Below, in pieces: positions 1 to 11,774 of a DNA stretch of 64,000 nt; the first letter of the stretch is position 1, and each line of letters starts with the position of its first letter. The stretch covers positions 498,501-562,500 of the forward strand of contig CATNEN010000035.1 of NCBI GenBank assembly GCA_950097015.1, read 5' to 3'. A program made the translations under genes and the position numbers. Under the pieces are notes generated by a model. It did not search any database. It saw nothing but the letters and a program-made list of their open reading frames with translations, and was not told the origin of the DNA. This DNA comes from Macrostomum hystrix (lineage: Eukaryota; Platyhelminthes; Macrostomidae).

Positions 1-75
1 GGCAGTGTGGCTAAGGCTCTCAAACAGATCCTTATGCCTGAGCTGCACGCTGGCCGTGTTAGGAGGATAAGAATT
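1..75 (-). CDS. Possible third exon of the unknown 16.6-kb gene (partial, runs off the left edge)
   Basis: On the minus strand a strong acceptor (T-rich tract ending TTTATTTTAG, AG at 76-77) is followed by an open frame to the window edge: NSYPPNTASVQLRHKDLFES and five more residues. The exon would start in phase 0, which matches the phase-0 donor of the exon at 10269-10883, so the intervening intron would be 10.2 kb and contain the two left-hand arrays. The base composition is coding-like compared with the AT-rich sequence beside it. I do not recognise the family. A lone acceptor and 25 open codons are modest evidence. Confidence 0.4.
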
Positions 76-602
76 CTAAAATAAATGATAAAGTTGAGTA
101 AATTATTTTAGTACGAGTATGTGCTATGCATAGGGGCATTAATAAGTAATACTCTAGTATGCAAAACATTCTATCGTTAGCAAAGCTAGGCTCAATTATC
201 ATACGGGGAATGTACTTTACTAAAACACCCGTTCAGTAAGGTACATCCATACCAATTACGCAATGCAATTTTACGAAGTGTGATGATACACGCGACTTCT
301 CTATCTGTCTGAGCAAAACAGAATGTAATTAAATCACAAATCACAAACAATGGCAATGCAAACAGCATTCCAATAAACATTTTTCTGTTTACTGTACGTA
401 TAATTGTTTCAGCCAATATTTCATTACAGTTGCATGCTTATGGAAAGGCGAAATAAACAATTCTGTTTAAAAGTTTATTATCGCAAGCGCTTAAAAATGT
501 ATATACACTAGTTTGAAAACTTTTAATGCAGGACTTATAAAAATTAAATAACATTACAGAACGAATAAAGTTTAAGTCATGGATCTTCAAACAAAAAAAC
601 CC
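76..602. other. AT-rich unique sequence, no gene seen
   Basis: AT-rich DNA, probably intronic to the minus-strand gene whose exons lie at 10.3-10.9 kb and at the left edge. A 74-codon open frame here has no coding-like composition or recognisable motif and was not accepted. Confidence 0.5.
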
Positions 603-1252
603 TGTCTAACACCTTTGTCTGATGGTAAACACCCTGGTCTAAGAGGAAACACCTCTGTCTAACAGGAAACACACCTGTCTAACAGGAAACACACCTGTCT
701 AACAGGAAACACACCTGTCTAACTGGAAACACACCTGTCTAACTGGAAATACACCTGTCTAACAGGAAACACACCTGTCTAACTGGAAACACACCTGTCT
801 AACAGGAAACACACCTGTCTAACTGGAAACACACCTGTCTAACAGGAAACACACCTGTCTAACTGGAAACACACCTGTCTAACTGGAAACACACCTGTCT
901 AACAGGAAACACACCTGTCTAACAGGAAACACACCTGTCTAACAGGAAACACACCTGTCTAACTGGAAACACACCTGTCTAACTGGAAACACACCTGTCT
1001 AACTGGAAACACACCTGTCTAACAGGAAACACACCTGTCTAACAGGAAACACACCTGTCTAACTGGAAACACACCTGTCTAACAGGAAACACACCTGTCT
1101 AACTGGAAACACACCTGTCTAACAGGAAACACACCTGTCTAGCAGGAAACACCTCTGTCCAACAGGAAACACTCCTGTCTAACAGGAAACACACCTGTCT
1201 AACAGGAAACACCTCTGTCCAACAGGAAACACTCGTGTCTAACAGGACATAC
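603..1252. repeat. 20-bp minisatellite, about 32 units
   Basis: The unit is close to CTAACAGGAAACACACCTGT. Units alternate irregularly between AACAGG and AACTGG forms and are otherwise almost identical through the centre. The outermost units (603-660, 1140-1245) are more diverged. Every unit is 20 bp, so the array is in register over its whole length. Confidence 0.97.
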
Positions 1253-1461
1253 AGGTAATGCAAGAGAGCATTACAACAGCAGGGTTAGTATTCTATGAAA
1301 CAAGGAGAAAAAACTTTCAGCAAAAAAAGTATGAAAAATTAGGATCAATAGAAGGTTTGCACTATGCAGTTAGGGTGAGTATTGTCATTCATTCATAATG
1401 AACAATTTTCTCAAATATACTTAATGGATGACAGAGTCAATCGTAATATTCTATTTATATA
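1253..1461. other. Unique sequence between two arrays
   Basis: AT-rich DNA without a recognisable feature on either strand. It is probably intronic. Confidence 0.4.
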
Positions 1462-1517
1462 GTGATGGGATGAAGGGTGTGTAGACAGGAAAGTGATGGG
1501 ATGAGGGGTGTGTGTAC
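1462..1517. repeat. Two orphan units of the 31/33-bp array
   Basis: Two units (GTGATGGGATGAAGGGTGTG followed by TAGACAGGAAA, then a partial second unit) match the large array that begins about 0.45-0.6 kb further on. They are separated from it by 1518-1932, which has no repeat units. Confidence 0.9.
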
Positions 1518-1932
1518 ACTGTAAAAATACGATCTATTTTGAGCTCAAACATTTTAGTCGGCTATATAAACAGACAGTGGGATAAAATATAAATCAATCA
1601 GCAACAACGAAATAAAATAAAAGTGCAAGCCTCACCGACGGACTAAGTGAGTCGTCAGCTGAGATAGTCTGTAATAGTGCGCATCGCAATCGATGCACAG
1701 GCAGTCGGTGAAAATTGATTTTTAGAATAAAAAAGTGCCATTCGGCTTTATACTCGTAGCGGCCTAGAGACTGTCATTTATTTCGGAAAATATTTAAATT
1801 AGTAAAAACAGTTCACTAGAACAAGCGCAATAGGTAAAAAGTGTTTGCATGAGTAAAAATAAAATACTGCATAACAAGCAGAATTTCACATCCGGTAATA
1901 TGTGGCTAATTACAAAAATTGTTAACATTTCA
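1518..1932. other. Unique island inside the left edge of the 31/33-bp array
   Basis: About 415 bp of non-repetitive AT-rich DNA lies between orphan repeat units on the left and degenerate units on the right (from about 1933). It may be an insertion into the array or an old edge in which repeats have decayed. I saw no terminal inverted repeats, target duplication or coding sequence. Confidence 0.4.
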
Positions 1933-4900
1933 GATTGATTGGTCAAGAGGGTCGGTGAAAACCCGAAGGTGATCGGACAGCAGGATGTATGCACAGGATG
2001 GCGATTGGACGTAAAGGTATGTGTACAATTCAAGGCTGATTGGACGAAGGGTGGGTGTACATGTACACAGAAAGGTGATTGGTCGACAGGATGTGTACAC
2101 AGGAAAGTAATGGGATGGAGTGTGGGTGTACACAGGAAAGTGATGGGATGGAGGGTGTGTGTGCACAGGAAAGTGATGGGATGGAGGGTGTGAGTACACA
2201 GGAAAGTGATGGGATGGAGGGTGTGTGTACACCGGAAAGTGATGGGATGAAGGGTGTGTGTGCACAGGAAAGTGATGGGATGGAGGGTGTGTGTGCACAG
2301 GAAAGTGATGGGATGAAGGGTGTGTGTACACAGGAAAGTGATGGGATGAAGGGTGTGTGTACACAGGAAAGTGATGGGATGAAGGGTGTGTGTACACAGG
2401 AAAGTGATGGGATGAAGGGTGTGTGTACACAGGAAAGTGATGGGATGAAGGGTGTGTGTGCACAGGAAAGTGATGGGATGAAGGGTGTGTGTACACAGGA
2501 AAGTGATGGGATGAAGGGTGTGTGTGCACAGGAAAGTGATGGGATGAAGGGTGTGTGTGCACAGGAAAGTGATGGGATGGAGGGTGTGTGTGCACAGGAA
2601 AGTGATGGGATGAAGGGTGTGTGTACACAGGAAAGTGATGGGATGAAGGGTGTGTGTGCACAGGAAAGTGATGGGATGAAGGGTGTGTGTGCACAGGAAA
2701 GTGATGGGATGAAGGGTGTGTGTGCACAGGAAAGTGATGGGATGAAGGGTGTGTGTACACAGGAAAGTGATGGGATGAAGGGTGTGTGTGCACAGGAAAG
2801 TGATGGGATGAAGGGTGTGTGTGCACAGGAAAGTGATGGGATGAAGGGTGTGTACACAGGAAAGTGATGGGATGAAGGGTGTGTAGACAGGAAAGTGATG
2901 GGATGGAGGGTGTGTAGACAGGAAAGTGATGGGATGAAGGGTGTGTAGACAGGAAAGTGATGGGATGAAGGGTGTGTAGACAGGAAAGTGATGGGATGAA
3001 GGGTGTGTAGACAGGAAAGTGATGGGATGAAGGGTGTGTAGACAGGAAAGTGATGGGATGGAGGGTGTGTGTACACAGGAAAGTGATGGGATGGAGGGTG
3101 TGTGTGCACAGGAAAGTGATGGGATGGAGGGTGTGTGTGCACAGGAAAGTGATGGGATGAAGGGTGTGTGTACACAGGAAAGTGATGGGATGAAGGGTGT
3201 GTGTGCACAGGAAAGTGATGGGATGAAGGGTGTGTGTGCACAGGAAAGTGATGGGATGAAGGGTGTGTGTACACAGGAAAGTGATGGGATGAAGGGTGTG
3301 TGTGCACAGGAAAGTGATGGGATGAAGGGTGTGTGTGCACAGGAAAGTGATGGGATGGAGGGTGTGTGTGCACAGGAAAGTGATGGGATGGAGGGTGTGT
3401 GTACACAGGAAAGTGATGGGATGAAGGGTGTGTGTACACAGGAAAGTGATGGGATGAAGGGTGTGTGTGCACAGGAAAGTGATGGGATGAAGGGTGTGTG
3501 TACACAGGAAAGTGATGGGATGAAGGGTGTGTGTGCACAGGAAAGTGATGGGATGAAGGGTGTGTGTGCACAGGAAAGTGATGGGATGAAGGGTGTGTAC
3601 ACAGGAAAGTGATGGGATGAAGGGTGTGTAGACAGGAATGTGATGGGATGGAGGGTGTGTAGACAGGAAAGTGATGGGATGAAGGGTGTGTAGACAGGAA
3701 AGTGATGGGATGAAGGGTGTGTAGACAGGAAAGTGATGGGATGAAGGGTGTGTAGACAGGAAAGTGATGGGATGAAGGGTGTGTAGACAGGAAAGTGATG
3801 GGATGGAGGGTGTGTGTACACAGGAAAGTGATGGGATGGAGGGTGTGTGTGCACAGGAAAGTGATGGGATGGAGGGTGTGTGTGCACAGGAAAGTGATGG
3901 GATGAAGGGTGTGTGTACACAGGAAAGTGATGGGATGAAGGGTGTGTAGACAGGAAAGTGATGGGATGAAGGGTGTGTAGACAGGAAAGTGATCGGATTA
4001 AGATTGTGGGTACACAGGAAAGTGATGGGACGAAGGGTGTGTGTAGACAGGAAAGTGATGGGATGAAGGGTGTGTAGACAGGAAAGTGATGGGATGAAGG
4101 GTGTGTAGACAGGAAAGTGATGGGATGGAGGGTGTGAGTGCACAGGAAAGTGATGGGATGGAGGGTGTGTAGACAGGAAAGTGATGGGATGAAGGGTGTG
4201 TGTACACAGGAAAGTGATGGGATGGAGGGTGTGTGTACACAGGAAAGTGATGGGATGGAGGGTGTGTGTGCACAGGAAAGTGATGGGATGGAGGGTGTGT
4301 GTGCACAGGAAAGTGATGGGATGAAGGGTGTGTGTACACAGGAAAGTGATGGGATGAAGGGTGTGTGTGCACAGGAAAGTGATGGGATGAAGGGTGTGTG
4401 TGCACAGGAAAGTGATGGGATGAAGGGTGTGTGTACACAGGAAAGTGATGGGATGAAGGGTGTGTGTGCACAGGAAAGTGATGGGATGAAGGGTGTGTGT
4501 GCACAGGAAAGTGATGGGATGGAGGGTGTGTGTGCACAGGAAAGTGATGGGATGAAGGGTGTGTGTACACAGGAAAGTGATGGGATGAAGGGTGTGTGTG
4601 CACAGGAAAGTGATGGGATGAAGGGTGTGTGTGCACAGGAAAGTGATGGGATGAAGGGTGTGTGTACACAGGAAAGTGATGGGATGAAGGGTGTGTGTAC
4701 ACAGGAAAGTGATGGGATGAAGGGTGTGTGTGCACAGGAAAGTGATGGGATGGAGGGTGTGTGTTCACAGGAAAGTGATGGGCTGGAGGGTGTGTGTACA
4801 CAGGAAAGTGATGGGATGGAGGGTGTGAGTACACAGGAAAGTGATGGGATGGAGGGTGTGTGTACACAGGAAAGTGATGGGATGGAGGGTGTGTGTAGAC

Positions 4901-7900
4901 AGGAAAGTGATGGGATGAAGGGTGTGTGTACACAGGAAAGTGATGGGATGAAGGGTGTGTGCACAGGAAAGTGATGGGATGAAGGGTGTGTGTACACAGG
5001 AAAGTGATGGGATGGAGGGTGTGTGTGCACAGGAAAGTGATGGGATGAAGGGTGTGTGTACACAGGAAAGTGATGGGATGAAGGGTGTGTAGACAGGAAA
5101 GTGATGGGATGGAGGGTGTGTGTACACAGGAAAGTGATGGGATGGAGGGTGTGTGTACACAGGAAAGTGATGGGATGGAGGGTGTGTGTACACAGGAAAG
5201 TGATGGGATGAAGGGTGTGTGTACACAGGAAAGTGATGGGATGGAGGGTGTGTAGACAGGAAAGTGATGGGGTGAAGGGTGTGTGTACACAGGAAAGTGA
5301 TGGGATGGAGGGTGTGTAGACAGGAAAGTGATGGGATGAAGGGTGTGTGTACACAGGAAAGTGATGGGATGGAGGGTGTGTGTGCACAGGAAAGTAATGG
5401 GATGAAGGGTGTGTGTACACAGGAAAGTGATGGGATGGAGGGTGTGTGTACACAGGAAAGTGATGGGATGAAGGGTGTGTGTACACAGGAAAGTGATGGG
5501 ATGGAGGGTGTGTAGACAGGAAAGTGATGGGGTGAAGGGTGTGTGTACACAGGAAAGTGATGGGATGGAGGGTGTGTGTACACAGGAAAGTGATGGGATG
5601 GAGGGTGTGTGTACACAGGAAAGTGATGGGATGAAGGGTGTGTGTACACAGGAAAGTTATGGGATGAAGGGTGTGTGTACACAGGAAAGTGATGGGATGA
5701 AGGGTGTGTGTACACAGGAAAGTGATGGGATGGAGGGTGTGTGTGCACAGGAAAGTGATGGGATGAAGGGTGTGTACACAGGAAAGTGATGGGATGGAGG
5801 GTGTGTAGACAGGAAAGTGATGGGATGAAGGGTGTGTAGACAGGAAAGTGATGGGATGAAGGGTGTGTAGACAGGAAAGTGATGGGATGAAGGGTGTGTA
5901 CACAGGAAAGTGATGGGATGAAGGGTGTGTAGACAGGAAAGTGATGGGATGAAGGGTGTGTAGACAGGAAAGTGATGGGATGAAGGGTGTGTAGACAGGA
6001 AAGTGATGGGATGAAGGGTGTGTAGACAGGAAAGTGATGGGATGAAGGGTGTGTGTGCACAGGAAAGTGATGGGATGAAGGGTGTGTGTGCACAGGAAAG
6101 TGATGGGATGAAGGGTGTGTGTGCACAGGAAAGTGATGGGATGAAGGGTGTGTACACAGGAAAGTGATGGGATGAAGGGTGTGTAGACAGGAAAGTGATG
6201 GGATGGAGGGTGTGTAGACAGGAAAGTGATGGGATGAAGGGTGTGTAGACAGGAAAGTGATGGGATGAAGGGTGTGTAGACAGGAAAGTGATGGGATGAA
6301 GGGTGTGTAGACAGGAAAGTGATGGGATGAAGGGTGTGTGTGCACAGGAAAGTGATGGGATGAAGGGTGTGTGTGCACAGGAAAGTGATGGGATGAAGGG
6401 TGTGTACACAGGAAAGTGATGGGATGAAGGGTGTGTAGACAGGAAAGTGATGGGATGGAGGGTGTGTAGACAGGAAAGTGATGGGATGAAGGGTGTGTAG
6501 ACAGGAAAGTGATGGGATGAAGGGTGTGTAGACAGGAAAGTGATGGGATGAAGGGTGTGTAGACAGGAAAGTGATGGGATGAAGGGTGTGTAGACAGGAA
6601 AGTGATGGGATGGAGGGTGTGTGTACACAGGAAAGTGATGGGATGGAGGGTGTGTGTGCACAGGAAAGTGATGGGATGGAGGGTGTGTGTGCACAGGAAA
6701 GTGATGGGATGAAGGGTGTGTGTACACAGGAAAGTGATGGGATGAAGGGTGTGTAGACAGGAAAGTGATGGGATGAAGGGTGTGTAGACAGGAAAGTGAT
6801 CGGATTAAGATTGTGGGTACACAGGAAAGTGATGGGACGAAGGGTGTGTGTAGACAGGAAAGTGATGGGATGAAGGGTGTGTAGACAGGAAAGTGATGGG
6901 ATGAAGGGTGTGTAGACAGGAAAGTGATGGGATGGAGGGTGTGAGTACACAGGAAAGTGATGGGATGGAGGGTGTGTGTACACAGGAAAGTGATGGGATG
7001 AAGGGTGTGTGTACACAGGAAAGTGATGGGATGAAGGGTGTGTGTACACAGGAAAGTGATGGGATGGAGGGTGTGTGTACACAGGAAAGTGATGGGCTGG
7101 AGGGTGTGTGTACACAGGAAAGTGATGGGATGGAGGGTGTGAGTACACAGGAAAGTGATGGGATGAAGGGTGTGTGTACACAGGAAAGTGATGGGATGGA
7201 GGGTGTGTGTAGACAGGAAAGTGATGGGATGAAGGGTGTGTGTACACAGGAAAGTGATGGGATGAAGGGTGTGTGTGCACAGGAAAGTGATGGGATGAAG
7301 GGTGTGTGTACACAGGAAAGTGATGGGATGGAGGGTGTGTGTGCACAGGAAAGTGATGGGATGAAGGGTGTGTGTACACAGGAAAGTGATGGGATGAAGG
7401 GTGTGTAGACAGGAAAGTGATGGGATGGAGGGTGTGTGTACACAGGAAAGTGATGGGATGGAGGGTGTGTGTACACAGGAAAGTGATGGGATGGAGGGTG
7501 TGTGTACACAGGAAAGTGATGGGATGAAGGGTGTGTGTACACAGGAAAGTGATGGGATGGAGGGTGTGTGTGCACAGGAAAGTGATGGGATGAAGGGTGT
7601 GTACACAGGAAAGTGATGGGATGAAGGGTGTGTGTACACAGGAAAGTGATGGGATGAAGGGTGTGTGTGCACAGGAAAGTGATGGGATGAAGGGTGTGTG
7701 TGCACAGGAAAGTGATGGGATGAAGGGTGTGTACACAGGAAAGTGATGGGATGAAGGGTGTGTAGACAGGAAAGTGATGGGATGAAGGGTGTGTAGACAG
7801 GAAAGTGATGGGATGGAGGGTGTGTGTACACAGGAAAGTGATGGGATGGAGGGTGTGTGTGCACAGGAAAGTGATGGGATGGAGGGTGTGTGTGCACAGG

Positions 7901-10150
7901 AAAGTGATGGGATGAAGGGTGTGTGTACACAGGAAAGTGATGGGATGAAGGGTGTGTGTGCACAGGAAAGTGATGGGATGAAGGGTGTGTGTGCACAGGA
8001 AAGTGATGGGATGAAGGGTGTGTGTACACAGGAAAGTGATGGGATGAAGGGTGTGTGTGCACAGGAAAGTGATGGGATGAAGGGTGTGTGTGCACAGGAA
8101 AGTGATGGGATGGAGGGTGTGTGTGCACAGGAAAGTGATGGGATGAAGGGTGTGTGTACACAGGAAAGTGATGGGATGAAGGGTGTGTGTGCACAGGAAA
8201 GTGATGGGATGAAGGGTGTGTGTGCACAGGAAAGTGATGGGATGAAGGGTGTGTGTACACAGGAAAGTGATGGGATGAAGGGTGTGTGTGCACAGGAAAG
8301 TGATGGGATGAAGGGTGTGTGTGCACAGGAAAGTGATGGGATGAAGGGTGTGTACACAGGAAAGTGATGGGATGAAGGGTGTGTAGACAGGAAAGTGATG
8401 GGATGGAGGGTGTGTAGACAGGAAAGTGATGGGATGAAGGGTGTGTAGACAGGAAAGTGATGGGATGAAGGGTGTGTAGACAGGAAAGTGATGGGATGAA
8501 GGGTGTGTAGACAGGAAAGTGATGGGATGAAGGGTGTGTAGACAGGAAAGTGATGGGATGGAGGGTGTGTGTACACAGGAAAGTGATGGGATGGAGGGTG
8601 TGTGTGCACAGGAAAGTGATGGGATGGAGGGTGTGTGTGCACAGGAAAGTGATGGGATGAAGGGTGTGTGTACACAGGAAAGTGATGGGATGAAGGGTGT
8701 GTAGACAGGAAAGTGATGGGATGAAGGGTGTGTAGACAGGAAAGTGATCGGATTAAGATTGTGGGTACACAGGAAAGTGATGGGACGAAGGGTGTGTGTA
8801 GACAGGAAAGTGATGGGATGAAGGGTGTGTAGACAGGAAAGTGATGGGATGAAGGGTGTGTAGACAGGAAAGTGATGGGATGGAGGGTGTGAGTACACAG
8901 GAAAGTGATGGGATGGAGGGTGTGTGTACACAGGAAAGTGATGGGATGAAGGGTGTGTGTACACAGGAAAGTGATGGGATGAAGGGTGTGTGTACACAGG
9001 AAAGTGATGGGATGGAGGGTGTGTGTACACAGGAAAGTGATGGGCTGGAGGGTGTGTGTACACAGGAAAGTGATGGGATGGAGGGTGTGAGTACACAGGA
9101 AAGTGATGGGATGGAGGGTGTGTGTACACAGGAAAGTGATGGGATGGAGGGTGTGTGTAGACAGGAAAGTGATGGGATGAAGGGTGTGTGTACACAGGAA
9201 AGTGATGGGATGAAGGGTGTGTGTACACAGGAAAGTGATGGGATGGAGGGTGTGTGTGCACAGGAAAGTGATGGGATGAAGGGTGTGTGTACACAGGAAA
9301 GTGATGGGATGAAGGGTGTGTAGACAGGAAAGTGATGGGATGGAGGGTGTGTGTACACAGGAAAGTGATGGGATGGAGGGTGTGTGTACACAGGAAAGTG
9401 ATGGGATGGAGGGTGTGTGTACACAGGAAAGTGATGGGATGAAGGGTGTGTGTACACAGGAAAGTGATGGGATGGAGGGTGTGTAGACAGGAAAGTGATG
9501 GGGTGAAGGGTGTGTGTACACAGGAAAGTGATGGGATGGAGGGTGTGTGTACACAGGAAAGTGATGGGATGGAGGGTGTGTGTACACAGGAAAGTGATGG
9601 GATGAAGGGTGTGTGTACACAGGAAAGTGATGGGATGAAGGGTGTGTGTACACAGGAAAGTGATGGGATGAAGGGTGTGTGTACACAGGAAAGTGATGGG
9701 ATGGAGGGTGTGTGTACACAGGAAAGTGATGGGATGGAGGGTGTGTGTAGACAGGAAAGTGATGGGATGAAGGGTGTGTGTACACAGGAAAGTGATGGGA
9801 TGGAGGGTGTGTGTACACAGGAAAGTGATGGGATGAAGGGTGTGTAGACAGGAAAGTGATGGGATGAAGGGTGTGTTTACACAGGAAAGTGATCGGATGG
9901 AGGGAGTGTGTACACAGGAAAGTGATAGGATGGAGGGAGTGTGTACACAGGAAAGTGATGGGATGGAGTGTGTGTATACAGAAAAGTGATGGGATGGAGT
10001 GTGTGTGTACACAGGAAAGTGATGGGATGGAGGGTGTATGTACACAGGAAAGTGATGGGATGAAGGGTGTGTAGACAGGAAGTTAATTGGATGGAGGCCG
10101 CCTCTGTGTACATGAACACGCACACTGAAAGGTGATTGGTCGGCAGGATG
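1933..10150. repeat. Giant 31/33-bp minisatellite, about 250 units
   Basis: The unit begins GGGATGAAGGGTGTGTGTAC and ends ACAGGAAAGTGAT (33 bp). Shorter 31-bp forms have GTGTGTAGACAGG or GTGTGTACACAGG in the middle. Units carry GATGAAG or GATGGAG and GTACAC or GTGCAC variants. Rare marker units show higher-order duplication: a unit containing GATCGGATTAAG starts at 3991, 6798 and 8746. Edges at 1933-2100 and 10080-10150 hold strongly diverged units. The unit has no stop in any minus-strand frame, which produces enormous artefactual open frames. The array is probably within the intron between the exons at 10269-10883 and 1-75. Confidence 0.97.
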
Positions 10151-10268
10151 CGAACAAAGAATTGAGACCAAATTTTCAATGCTCATTGTATTCTAATTAC
10201 GAATGGATCTATAGAAATCCGATAAAAAATAAGGAGCATGAAAGAGCACCCAGACTGAAAGTTCTCAC

Positions 10269-10883
10269 CTTTCTCAACCGACTTCGCTTCTCTTCCTTGG
10301 CCTCCATGGAGTGACTGTGCGCCAGATAGGCCGAATCCAGCGGAATGTCGCTCGGATGCGGCAGGCCCTGAACCGGCGGGACGCCGACTCCGCGTCTTCG
10401 CTTGTCGCCAGTGTCAGTGGCGAGTGCGCGCAGGCGAGTGACTAGATTGTCCATGGGACTCTTCGAGCGCTTCTTGCCAGCCAGCGGGACGGCGGATTCG
10501 CTGCCGCCGCTGCCACCGCCATCGTCGTCCACGTCACCCGAATGCGAGCGTCGCTTTGAACCGGACGAAGCCGAAGCAGCAGCCGATGCCAATGAAGAAG
10601 ACATCGAATGCGGATTCTCGGAGCGGGCGCGCGGCCGAAAACTATCGAAGAACTGGCGCACCGAGGATCTCTTGCGCACCGATCCGGACCTGGCGCCATC
10701 GGCTTCAACGGCGGCGACGCGAGTTCGACAGCTCTCTTCTGAGTTGCGCCTAGCCCGACCAGCGGACGCGGCCGCCGCTGAAGTAGTTGTTGATGATGAG
10801 GGCTCGGCAGAGACGGCGGCAGTCACGCCGGAAGCGGCATCGATGGCAGTAGAAGACATTGCTGACTCGGACGCCGCTTGATG
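10269..10883 (-). CDS. Second exon of an unknown Ser/Ala-rich protein
   Basis: The exon has 205 codons, starts and ends in phase 0 and is GC-rich. The acceptor follows an excellent pyrimidine tract (TTTCTTCAATCC...CGCTTAG, AG at 10884-10885). The donor is AAAG|GTGAGAAC (GT at 10267-10268). It encodes low-complexity Ser/Ala/Gly sequence containing a basic block with RQFFDSFRPRARSENPHSMS, then KKRSKSPMDNLVTRLRALAT, and ends KEEKRSRLRK. An internal ATG at 10857-10859 could be taken as a start, but the only upstream in-frame stop is the TAG of the acceptor itself, so splicing from 16445-16663 is preferred. The FRPRxRSE block with nearby HS resembles regulatory N-terminal extensions that I loosely associate with invertebrate AMPK gamma subunits. 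That is an unverified impression and I assign no name. Confidence 0.6.
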
Positions 10884-11087
10884 CTAAGCGAAGCGGAAGG
10901 ATTGAAGAAAGCCAAGTGAGCTTGTGCTCAATATGTTAATTATGCGCATATAGTGCTACTTGTGAGTAATTTAGTGAAGTCTTTCTTTAGTAATCACTTT
11001 CAGGACTTTTTATGATTAAAAGTAATCGAAATAAGCATAAGTATACAAATATTATGATTTTTTAGTTTTAGTTGTTAACTGAGGCGA
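10884..11087. other. Intron sequence
   Basis: Acceptor-proximal part of the intron 10884-16444 of the minus-strand gene. AT-rich, with no other feature. Confidence 0.45.
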
Positions 11088-11362
11088 CATTGGGTCAGTC
11101 AATGAGTGGGAATGTGACAGTGGGTCAGTCAGTGAGTGGGAATGTGACAGTGGGTCAGTCAATGAGTGGGGATGTGACAGTGGGTCAGTCAATGACTAGG
11201 AGTCTGACAGTGGGTGAGTCAATGACTAAGAGTCTGACAGTGGGTCAGTCAATGACTAGGAGTCTGACAGTGGGTCAGTCAATGACTAGGAGTCTGACCG
11301 TGGGTGAGTCAATGACTAAGAGTCTGACAGTGGGTCAGTCAATCACTAAGAGTCTGACAGTG
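11088..11362. repeat. 30-bp minisatellite, about 9 units
   Basis: The unit begins GTGGGTCAGTCAATGACTAG and continues GAGTCTGACA. Early units have AATGAGTGGGAATGTGACA variants, so variant types run in a gradient along the array. It lies in the intron between the exons at 16445-16663 and 10269-10883. Confidence 0.95.
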
Positions 11363-11774
11363 GTGAGCTGCAAACAAATCAAATTAAATCAAAGCTTTAC
11401 GGCTCGAATTTTTCACACAGAAGTCTATAGAAAGTAAATTCTACTTCCTAGTGTTAATCCAGCTGTGTAATTAGTGTAAATCGTTACAAAAGATACCGCC
11501 AAATGAGTCAGCAAAGAATAGAGCAATTAAATCGGATTATGAGAACTAGGCTAGTGCAGCTAACACACCTTTAGATTATCACACAAATTAATGAACCGAG
11601 ATAGCAAGAAGAGCAATCGACTAACAAAAGATAAGTCCACATGTGTACGCTTGTACAATTTCGGTTATATCTAACACCACCGTGTAAACATTTTACTTTT
11701 CTTTACCTATAAAAAATATGCCAAACTATTAACTCAGATTCTAATCAGTAACTAACTATAGCTTAGTATGCCAG
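11363..11774. other. Intron sequence between arrays
   Basis: AT-rich sequence with no exon, RNA gene or repeat that I can support. Confidence 0.4.

Noticed and set aside
603-1252. CRISPR array
   Set aside because: Units are contiguous with no unique spacers and the genome is eukaryotic. The same applies to all other arrays.
1794-10186. A 2674-codon minus-strand frame and many others over the 31/33-bp array (THPSSHHFPVY-type repeats)
   Set aside because: The unit has no stop in any minus-strand frame, so long frames are automatic. 31- and 33-bp units mix freely and shift the frame, which a coding repeat would not tolerate.
10857-10859. ATG as the start of the Ser/Ala-rich protein
   Set aside because: The upstream in-frame TAG is part of a strong splice acceptor, and the phase agrees with an upstream exon at 16445-16663, so it is probably internal.
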